DNA of 64,000 nt from Caenorhabditis remanei (taxonomy: Eukaryota; Nematoda; Chromadorea; Rhabditida; Rhabditidae), in NCBI RefSeq assembly GCF_010183535.1, contig NC_071328.1:1054001-1118000 (forward strand), written 5' to 3'. The notes beneath the pieces are model-generated. The model had not been told where the DNA came from. It saw only the letters and a list, made by a program, of their open reading frames with translations, and searched no databases. Shown one piece after another: positions 1 through 9,080 of the stretch. Made by a program: the position numbers and the translations under genes. Each line of letters opens with the position of its first letter. Position 1 is the stretch's first letter.

Positions 1-1182
1 TTGAAAACGGAGGAGGTCATCGGAGCTCTATTCGATAAATATGTATCGGAAGCTGCCGCTTTACCGGTTGGTAGGGAGGAAAATGGCGGAAAAATTGCGA
101 AAAATCGAGAAATTGGGCTGAAAATGCTCGAAAAATGACTCAAATTGAGCTAAAATCGCTTAAAATCGGCTCAGATCGCTCAAAAACGCACTAAAATTGA
201 GTCGGGGGCGCCTTCGGCGCGAAATCGCTCTAAATCCGCTAAGACTATCTGGGGCGCGTGCAACGCGCGTCTCCACTTTTATAAATAGTCGAAATTCCTT
301 GAAATATGCTGAAAATCACTAAAATTCACAGAAATTGAGTGATTCTGGGGCGCCTTTGACGCGATTTAGAAGCTGAAATCGCTTAAAATCGGCTTAAATC
401 TAGCCTCTTGTCGTCTGGGGCGCCTGCGACGTGCTTGGATTGGAAAAAATGTCTGCAAATCATCATAAAAACGAGATTTTCGAAATTTTTAGAGCATTTG
501 ATTCGAAATTCCGCAACTTTTTGTAATTTTTGACAGAAAACTACACTTTTCGTGACCTAGGAATCCGAAACTCGGCCATCTAGCGATTTTGAGCCGTTTT
601 CAGATCAAAAATTGATGCAAAAGCCCAATCTTTCACCAAAACCGTGATGATGGCCGAGTTTTGGGTTTCTAGGCCACCAGTCGGAATTTTCTAGGCCATG
701 ATCAATTTTCAGCGATTTTTGATGATTTTTGAGGGAGAAAAACTGCGAAAACCACGAAAAAAAGTTAGGTGGCCGAGTTTTGGATTTCTAGGCCATCAAT
801 GGGGTTTTCTAGGCCATGATCAATTTTCAGCGATTTTGACGATTTTTAAAGGTTTTTTGGGTTAAAAACACCCAATTTACAGGATTTTTCTCTCAAAAAA
901 GTCAATTTTTGAAGGTTTTCGCGTGAAAAATACTGTTTTTCTCGATTTTCTCACTATTTTTCACTCAAAAACTATCAAAAACTGTTTGTGGCCGAGTTTT
1001 GGGTTTCTAGGCCACCACTCATAACCCCCACCAGTTTCAGAGTGCGCCGGATCACGCGACGAGTCCACGAACCGGAGGTTATTCTGGTAAGAATTTGAAT
1101 AATTAAGTTAATTAATTATATTTAATTTTTAAAAATTCCAGAACTCAACTACTACGATCACCCGCAACAACACAAAATCTGA
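1..1182 (+). CDS. 3' end of an unidentified gene (three exons visible)
   Basis: Exons are read at 1-66 (open in frame 1, ending ...EAAALP before a GTTGGT donor), 1041-1086 (after TTTCAG, ending before GTAAGA) and 1142-1182 (after TTCCAG, ending TGA). The last two join in phase to give SAPDHATSPRTGGYS then ELNYYDHPQQHKI-stop. The GTTGGT donor is unusual, but the H-protein gene at 14103 uses the same one. The alternative donor GTAGGG at 71 would put a stop codon at the next junction, so I reject it. The upstream part lies outside the window. I do not recognise the family. The intron 67-1040 is filled with GGCGCC and ggccgag/ctaggcc repeats. The gene converges on the GTPase gene, with about 400 bp between stop codons. 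Confidence 0.6.
67..1040. repeat. Intron with GGCGCC units and ggccgag foldbacks
   Basis: From about 195 to 440 the motif 'ggggcgcc' recurs, followed by a short spacer and 'gcg', each time embedded in 'aaatcgctcaaaatcgg'-like filler. From 650 to 1020 there are three copies of the short foldback 'ggccgagttttgg...ctaggcca'. These are the same two families that fill the introns of the next gene. Nothing else is visible here. Confidence 0.7.
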
Positions 1183-1589
1183 AAGGCACAAACTACAAAC
1201 TACAGACTACAAACTACAAAAATCTCGACTTTTTTTCTTCTCACTCATCAATTATTGTTCTATTGTCTCCACGCCCACTTTTTTCTGATTGTTAAGCCCC
1301 GCCCACTTTTTCTTTAATTGTTATTACTCAACTTCATTATTATATATCATACAGGGGACCTGAATAGTGCATAATTTAATTTTTTGGGGGCGGGACATAA
1401 ATTTTGACTGAAATACTGTAAAAATGGGTGCCTAAATAGATAATTGGGTACAAATTATGCGAAAAAAATCAATAATTGGGGAAAACAGAAGGCACAAATC
1501 GATAATTATGGCCAAGGGGGAAATCACAGAAAAAAAATAACTTTTGAAAATTTTTCAGAAAAATATCACAAAAAATGAGGTTTAGACAA
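1183..1589. other. Intergenic gap between convergent genes
   Basis: A+T-rich 3' flanks of two converging genes. A run of 'caaactacaga'-like direct repeats follows the stop codon at 1180-1182. No canonical AATAAA is obvious for either gene. I see no other feature. Confidence 0.5.
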
Positions 1590-4500
1590 TTAAAAGTCCA
1601 TTAGAATCGCCGGATTCGTCGACTTTTCCGATTTGAGCTTTTTCGAGAGCGAGAATTTCGATTCTTCTGAAAAATGGGAGGATTAGGGTGCTGAAAAAGG
1701 GGCGGAGCTTAATTTTTTTGGGGTTTTTGTCTGAAAATGATAGTTTTCGCTAAAAATCGTAATTTTCAGCCAGTTTCAGTGCGAAAACAGTGAAAAATGA
1801 ACAAAATCGATTAAATTTCGAAAAAATTAGGCTCCGCCCCTTTTTGCAGATGCGGCGCGTTGCTTTTTCGTTTTGATGATTTTTCTCAATTTTTCGACTA
1901 AAAACTGCGTTTTCAGACAGTTTCAAGGGAAAAATCGTGTAAAACCATTGAAAAACGGTTCAAAATCAACAAAAATCAGTTAAAAATTGCTGAAAAGGGG
2001 CGGAGCCTAAATTCAGCTAAATTTTTTCGAATTTTCGGTTTGAAAAATGACTGAAAACCAATTTTTGAGATATTTTAACTAAAAATTCAGCAAAAGCGAG
2101 TAAATTTGAAAGAAACATGGAAAACTAGAAAAAAAAGGGGCGGAGCCTAAATTCAGCCGATTTCAGCAAATTTTTTGCGTTTTTCGGCTTGAAATATAGT
2201 TTAAAAAATGCATTACTTTTCTGTTTTCTTCGGAAAAAGAGCGGAGAATATTTTTACATTCTTTTCCTCAAAAAAATCGATAAGAACGTTCTAGAAAAAA
2301 GTGGGCGGAGTCTAATCTGAAAATGTCTGAAAATGTGATCTGAAAATGACTCACTAGTTGGATGAAAGTGTCGATGTCCGACGTAATGAATGAAATCGAC
2401 AAGACTCTGTCTGTCTTTCGCCGTCACTTCGAACAATTTCACTTTCTCACGTGCCGCCCAACTATGAGCGAATGCACTATCCACTGTCGCCGGTCGGTCT
2501 CTCATATTCGCCAAAACCACGATAGGGACCTGCAAATTTTCGGATTTTTACGACAAATGGCTCAAAATATGCTTAAAATCGGCACAAAAACGCACTAAAA
2601 TTGATTAAAAACCGGCTGGGGCGCCTGCGGCGCGAAATCGCTCAAAATTCGTTAAGACAGGCTGGGGCGCAAATAGGCGAAAAATCGCTTAAAATCGGCT
2701 CAAATTACTCAAAAACACGCGAAAATTGAGTAAAAACTATCTGGGGCGCCTTTGACGCGTTTGAATAAGAAAAATTCGGTGAAAATGATCGAAAGAGTCG
2801 GCTGGGGCGCGTTCGGCGCGAAATCGCTCAAAATTCGTTAAGACAGGCTGGGGCGCCTGCGGCGCATCTGCACTTTTTTAAATAGTGAAAATTCCTTGAA
2901 GTAGACTAAAAATCGGTCAAAATTGACCGATAGGGAGTAAGGCTGGGGCGCCTGCGACGCGATTTAGCAGCTAAAATCGCTTAAAATCGGCTGGGGCGCC
3001 TTTGACGCGATTGATTTTGATAAATTCGGTGAAAATAATCGAAAAATGTTGAAAATTGCACAAAATTCCATTTAGACCGCCCTTTTGTGCAATTTTCAGA
3101 CTTTTTCGTTCATTTTCACCGAATTTTTCCATTCAACCGCGTCAAAGGCGCCCCAGACAATACTGATGTACGTTTTCAAGCCATTTTTGACCATTTTCAG
3201 TTAAATTTTTAGCCGATTTCAAAGAATTTAGTCAATTTTGAGCGATTTTAACATATTTTTGTAGAATTTTTGTCAACCAAAACGTACTCAATCGCGTCAA
3301 AGGCGCCCCATACATTTTCAATAACAAGTTGCTGTCCTCTGTTTTTGACAAATTGTCAGCTGATCGTTTGTCTAGTGAAGGAAGGTCACATTTGGCTATT
3401 TTTAGCTAATTTTTCCCCTGATTTTTCAAAAATTTCAATTGAAATTCAGATAATTTCTTTCTATTTCGTTAGAAAACTGTTTCAGCTCAGTTTCAGTGAA
3501 TCTTGGGCGATTTTAGCCAATTTTTCAACAAACATCTACTCAATCGCGTCTAAGGCGCCCTAGACGATTTTTTTTCTCAATTTTAGTGCGTTTTTTGAGC
3601 GAATTGGCCCGATTTTAAGATATTACAGCTCATTTTGAGCCATTTTTCGACCATTTTAGCCGAATTTTTTTATTCAAACGCGTCAAAGGCGCCCCAGTAG
3701 TTTCTTCCCCAATTCTGGTGAGATTTTGAGCAATTTGAGACGAGTTTAAGCTATTTTAGCTGCTACATCGCGTCTCAGGTGCCCCAGACTCACTCATTTC
3801 CGGTGAATTCAGAGCGATTTTCAAATTATTTGCGCCGCTGGCGCCCCAGTCTGTCTTAGCGAATTTTGAGCGATTTTCGCGCCGAAGGCGCCCCAGTTGA
3901 CTCAATTTTAGTGCGTTTTTGAGCCGATTTTAGCGACTTTAGCAGAAAAATCGCGTCTCAGGCGCCCCAGCCTCACTCATTTTCAGTGAACTTCTAGCGA
4001 TATTTAGCCCATTTAAAGGAATTCCGCGCCGCGGGCGCCCCAGCCAATGTTTATTCAGTTTTAGAGCGATTTAGAGCGTTTTCAGCCGATTTTAGCTCAT
4101 TTTGAGCCTTTTTTAAGCGATTTTAGCTCATTTTTCGAGCATTTTCACCAAATTTTTCGCCATTTTCACACCTCTTTCTTATCCTTTCCAAACTGTCGAT
4201 CAATCCATTTCTTCAACAAATCGACTCGATTAAATGACTCATAATCGGCTGATGAGTAGACCAGCACAAACGCGTCCGCCGCCTGAACATAGGCTTTTTT
4301 CAGCTCAATTGGACCGTAATTCGAGACGCCCGCCGTATCGTGGAGTATCAGAATTTCGCGGGCTTTGTCGGGCTCTTCGAGCAACACTTGATACGTGTCT
4401 TCGATTGTCGCTTCGTATGGCTGAAAATGATGGAAGAGGTTTCGGTGGCCTAAAAATCCAGAATTTGGGTTTCTAGGCCATCAGGGAGGTCGGTGGCCTA

Positions 4501-6985
4501 GAAATCCAGAATTTGAGTTTTCTAGGCCAGCAGGGATGGTGATGACCTAGAAAACCAATTTTTGGGTATTCTAGGCCATCGTCGTATTTTTGAGTGAATT
4601 TTGAGAATTCTGATTGCCGAAAATGACAAAAAATTATTGATGACCGAGTTTTGGGTTTCTATGCCACCAACTGCATTTCTAGGCCATCGATTCAAATTTT
4701 GATGCTTCCTATAATCTGATGGCCATCAATGATGTCAGTGCCCTAGAAATTCAGAATTTGGGTTTCTAGGCCATCGGGGAGGTCGGTGGCCTAGAATTCC
4801 AGAAAATGGATTTCTAGGCCACCGATGTTTTTTTGAGAGTTTCTATGGGTTTGGTGGCCTAGAAATCGTGAATTTTGGTTTTCTCGGCCATCATCTTATT
4901 TTTGATTTTTTCTAAGTATTCTGATCGCCGAAAATGGCAAAAACTGCAAATTTCTGAATTTTCACGATGGTGGCCGAGTTTTTGGAGGTCTAGAAATCCA
5001 AATTGTCAAGCTTTTGCGATTTTTACGATTTTTGAGCGGTTCAGACTATAAAAATGGCTGAAAATTGCAGAATTCCTTGTAAAATAGCGTTTTACAGTGA
5101 AAAAATCTAAAAAATTCGGAAAAATTAACTTGATGGCCTAGTTTTGGATTTCTAGGCCATTAACTCAAAATTTCACTGAAAATGTGTTTTTTGCACTTCA
5201 AAACGTTTAAAAAACACTCAAAACAGAGAAAAACCGGCAAAAAAAATTGGTGGCCGAGTTTTGGGTTTCTAGGCCACCAACTGCATTTCTAGGCCATCGA
5301 CTCAAATTTTTAGATTTTCTGGAATCTGGTGGCCTAGACACTCAGTTTTCCACTTAATAACTTTGCTGGCCGAGTTTTAGGTTTCTAGGCCACCGACCCA
5401 AATTTCGTGAATTTTTCGATTTTTTCACTCATTTTTTCTGGAACTTTTTCATTTTTCGTACATACCTTATTCGTAATATCCTCAACACACGCGACTTGTC
5501 TCAAAATGGCGGTCTTTCCGACTTTTTTACCTCCGACCACAATCACCCTCATCGCTCGTCCCATTCGACGGCTCTTCGCCTGGGGTTTGATGGAATCGCT
5601 ACGCGCGCTTCGAAAGCTCGCCTTCTCCTCGTTTCGCTCGAAAAAAAGCGGACGATTCAGGTGGTCGGTGTCGACGATGGCGGCCGACGCCGGGCGGACT
5701 ACTCGATTGTGGTTGAGATAGTCTTTTTCTGCAAAAAATAGGTTAAAATTGGAATATTTAGGCTTTAAAACTATCAAAAACCCCTTTAAACCACTAATTT
5801 TACCCCTAAACCGTGAAAAAATCGGAAAAAAAAACTCATGGCCTAGAAAACCAGAAATAGTGGCCTAGAAACCCAAAACTCGGCCACCACCGTGTTTTTT
5901 CGCGGTTTTGACCTATTTACGATGTTTTTAACAGTTTTAGAAGCAAATTGAAAGTTTCTAACAACTTTTTACAGTGGTGGCCTAGAAAACCAAAACTCGG
6001 CCACCAAATCTGTTTTTTTTTCGATTTTCACTGTTTTTGAGGAGTTTGGACTATAAAAATTGCTGAAAATTGCAGAAATCCGTGCAAAATAATGTTTTAC
6101 AGTTTAAAAAAATTAAAAATTCAGAAAAAAAGTAATTTTTCGAATGGTGGCCTAGTTTTGGATTTCTAGGCCATCAACTCAAATTTCTACTGAAAACACG
6201 TTTTTCGTACTTTAAAAGGTTCAAAATCACTCAAAACAGAGAAAAACGGCAAAAATCGCGAAAAAATGTTTGGTGGCCGAGTATTGGGTTTCTAGGCCAC
6301 GAGTCGGAGTTTTCTAGGCCATGATCAATTTTCAGCGATTTTTAAGGTTTTTATGGTAAAAAACACCAAATTTTCACGATTTTTCACTCAAAAACAATCA
6401 AAAACTGCTAATGGCCGAGTTTTGGGTTTCTAGGCCACCAGGTGAGTTTTCTAGGCCATGGTCAATTTTCCGCGATTTTTGAGGGTTTTTGGTGTAAAAA
6501 ACACCAAATTTTCACAATTTTTCACTCAAAAACAATCAAAAACTGCTAATGGCCGAGTTTTGGGTTTCTAGGCCACCAGGTGAGTTTTCTAGGCCATGGT
6601 CAATTTTCAGCGATTTTTGAGGGTTTTTGGTGTAAAAAACACCAAATTTTCACAATTTTTCACTCAAAAACAATCAAAAACTGCTAATGGCCGAGTTTTG
6701 GGTTTCTAGGCCACCAGGTGAGTTTTCTAGGCCATGGTCAATTTTCAGCGATTTTTGAGGGTTTTTGGGGTAAAAAACACCAAATTTTCACAATTTTTCA
6801 CTCAAAAAAGCACCATTCTCCTCGTCAACACTCATATCTCGTCTCCAATTCGGAAAATGCAAGTCGAGTCCCTCCAACTGGCGGGATAAGTCCCCAGACA
6901 CCGGTCGTTCCAACTTTTTCGGTCGCATTTTGAATTTCATCGAAATCGTCGGACGGATTTTCACGTTAGTCATTCTAGTCGACAT
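1590..6985 (-). CDS. NF-kappaB inhibitor-interacting Ras-like (kappaB-Ras) small GTPase
   Basis: Minus-strand exons are 6814-6985 (ATG at 6985), 5466-5728, 4172-4420, 2355-2529 and 1590-1666 (TAA). All splice phases agree and give 311 residues. Residues 1-117 are a serine/arginine-rich extension absent from mammalian kappaB-Ras. The GTPase follows: P-loop GGKKVGKT (123-130), switch II DTAG (173-176), a segment ending [20 protein letters not shown] and, after exon junction 3/4, [12 protein letters not shown]. These match the NKIRAS family in order and spacing, including 'ESF.RV.LLKK' and 'DKKEV.IVVL'. The family is known to lack Ras-type residues at positions 12 and 61. Here Val177 stands where Ras has Gln61, and the G4 motif reads NMRD instead of NKxD. 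The tail is basic with no CAAX box, as expected of this family. By family knowledge it is a cytosolic protein that binds I-kappaB. Nematodes lack canonical NF-kappaB, so the partner is unclear. The first donor (GTGCTT) is weak. Confidence 0.85.
2600..4140. repeat. GGCGCC-cored repeat array forming a large inverted repeat
   Basis: Inside intron 3 of the GTPase gene. Between about 2615 and 3010 there are repeated units of 'ctggggcgcctgcggcgcg' or 'ctggggcgcctttgacgcg' separated by 30-80 bp of A/T-rich filler. From 3135 to about 4050 the same units appear reversed ('cgcgtcaaaggcgccccag'). The centre is near 3085, where 'cattttcaccgaatttt' mirrors 'aaattcggtgaaaat'. Single units also occur in the upstream gene's intron (195-440). 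Confidence 0.75.
4440..5400. repeat. Block of ggccgag/ctaggcc foldback repeats, intron 2 of the GTPase gene
   Basis: About fifteen copies or half-copies of a short repeat built as 'ggtggccgagttttggg' followed by 'tttctaggccacc', in both orientations. Each full unit is self-complementary at its ends (GGTGGCC...GGCCACC). The copies are separated by 30-100 bp of A/T-rich filler. Confidence 0.8.
5835..6770. repeat. Foldback repeats arranged as a tandem array, intron 1 of the GTPase gene
   Basis: Same foldback family as at 4440-5400. Between about 6410 and 6770 the unit and its filler ('atggtcaattttcagcga' plus 'caccaaattttcacaa') repeat three times almost identically with a period of about 127 bp. 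That looks like a recent local tandem expansion. Confidence 0.75.
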
Positions 6986-7200
6986 TATATTTCAGTATAA
7001 TAATAATTAAAGACGGGGCGAAGAAAGTGACGATAAGATGGGAGGGGTGACTGATACATTTTTGGGAAGAGGGAGGGAAAAAGTAATAAAAATTGATAAG
7101 AAATGTTGGTTTAGATGACATGGTCGTGTGAAATATGTGCTTAGAAACACCTAAAATCACCTAAAACTCAAAAAAATTTGAAAAAAATCAAAAAAATCTC
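6986..7200 (-). promoter_or_regulatory. Probable promoter and 5' UTR of the kappaB-Ras short form
   Basis: No splice acceptor precedes the ATG at 6985 on the minus strand, so the exon probably starts at its own promoter. The 150 bp upstream holds pyrimidine-rich runs (CCCTCCCTCTTCCC type) and A/T-rich sequence without the foldback repeats found on both sides. This is inference from composition only. Confidence 0.3.
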
Positions 7201-9080
7201 GAAAAACTTTCGGTGGCCTAGAAATCCAAAACTCGGCCACCAAGCTTTTTCTTGATTTTTCGGTAGTATATGGTGTTTCTAAAGATTTATGTGCTTAGAA
7301 ACACCTAAAATCACTTAAAACTCAAAAATTTTATGAAAAAAAAACAAAAAATCTCGAAAAAATTTTGGTGGCCTAGAAATCCAAAACTCGGCCACCAAAC
7401 ATTTTTCGCTGTTTTCGCCGTTTTTCTCTGTTTTTAATCGTTCTGAACATTTTGAAGTGGTAGAAAACGCAGTTTCAGTGAAATTTCGATTTGATGGCCT
7501 AGAAATCCAAAACTAGGCCACCCATACTTGTCACGGGCCGGGCCCGCTAAAAAAATCTTCCGGCCGGCCCGTCAAAATATTGAAAAAAAAGCTTGCTGCG
7601 GGCCCTGCGGGCCGGCCCGGGCCCTGAAATTTTCCGAGGGCCCGGCCCGGGCCGGCCCGCGGGCCGGCCCGTGATTTGACAAGTATGAGGCCACCAGACA
7701 AAAAATTGAGCGATTTTCATGGTTTTTTGAGAGATTTAAGTTGTAGAAATCGCTAAAAACTGCTCTTAAACTAAATTCCTCTAACAAATCGAGCTTCAAT
7801 CGAAAAATTCGAAAAAAAAAGTCGATGGCCGAGTTTTCGGTTTCTAGGCCACCAATTTATTTTTTCGAAAATTTTCAAACAAAAACGTTATTTTAGGTTT
7901 CTAGTGTCAGAAAACCAAAAAAATCTATCTACAATCTATGAAAAACAGTGAAAAACTACGAAAAAACGAGAAAAAAAGTTTGGTGGCCTAGAAATCCAAA
8001 ACTCGGCCACCGCACTTCAATTGGATATCTAGACCATCTACTCCTCAAAAACACTAAAATCTTCATTTCTAATGGTCTTAAAACCCAAAATTCTGAATTT
8101 CCAGTGGTGGCCGAGTTTTGGGTTTCTAGGCCACCAATCGAATTTCGTCTATTTTGACCGTTTTTCTCGATTTTTTTGCCTAAACTATTGAAATTTCGTG
8201 GAAAAGAGTGATTTCTGATCTATTTTTCTATATTGAAAACCATATTTCGTGTTATTTTCCCACCACTCCTTTCTTTCCCCTTTCAAAGTACTCTTCCCCC
8301 GATGTTATCGCTCTATTTTTCTCGATTTTTCTTCTTTTTTTTTGAATTTTTTTTGTAAAATTTGTGTGACTTAACGAGGAGAACGTTCAAACGTACCAAC
8401 ACACAACGATGTCTTTCGATTCGATTTTGTCGCGTCGAGGAAGGTGGCGGCGAGTGAGAATCGACGATTTGTTGTCTGGAAATTGAAAAAATCTTTATTG
8501 ATTTTTTATTTTAGGATTATAGGGACGTTATAAAACCGATTTTTCGATACTTTTAACAAAAAATTCGAGAGAAAACGGCCAAAAATAGACGAAAATCGAC
8601 GAAAACCCGATTGGTGGCCTAGAAACCCAAAATTCGGCCACCACTGGAAATTCAGAATTCTGGATGTTAAGACCATTAGAAATGAAGTTTTTACAGTTTT
8701 TGATGAGTAAGTGGTCTCAGAATCCAATTGAAGTTCGGTGGCCGAGTTTTGGATTTCTAGGCCACCAAATTTTTTTCGAGATTTTTCGTGTTTTTTCGCA
8801 GTTTTTTCGGGTTTTCACCGTTTTCGAATAGATATTTTGGTTTTTCTGACACTAGAAACCTAATATAACGTTTTTGTTTGAAAATTTTCGAAAAAAAATA
8901 TTGGTGGCCTAGAAACCCAAAATTCGGCCACAACTGGAATTTTGGGTTTTAGGACCGTTAGAAATGAAATTTTCACAGTTTTTGATGAGTAAGTGGTCTA
9001 GGAATCCAATTGAAGTTCGGTGGCCGAGGTTTGGATTTCTAGGCCACCAAGTGAGTTTTCTAGGCCATGGTACCAATTTT
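7200..9080. repeat. Foldback repeat block upstream of the GTPase short form
   Basis: At least ten copies of the ggccgag/ctaggcc unit in both orientations. Two larger stretches are near-copies of each other in inverted order: 7850-8130 and 8570-8930 share 'attggatatctagacc'-type and 'aacgttattttaggtttc'-type segments reversed around the exon-like block at 8397-8475. Most of the region is repeat. Confidence 0.65.
7523..7687. mobile_element. Short palindromic DNA transposon with GGGCCGGGCC core and 8-bp target duplication
   Basis: The element starts CATACTTGTCA and ends TGACAAGTATG, a terminal inverted repeat of 11 bp. It is flanked on both sides by AGGCCACC (7515-7522 and 7688-7695). The interior is dominated by GGGCCGGCCC-type sequence in an otherwise A/T-rich area. 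It landed inside a copy of the ctaggccacc foldback repeat. An 8-bp duplication fits hAT-type (or Merlin-type) transposition. There is no transposase frame, so it is non-autonomous. Relatives are at 35764 and 48932. Confidence 0.85.
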
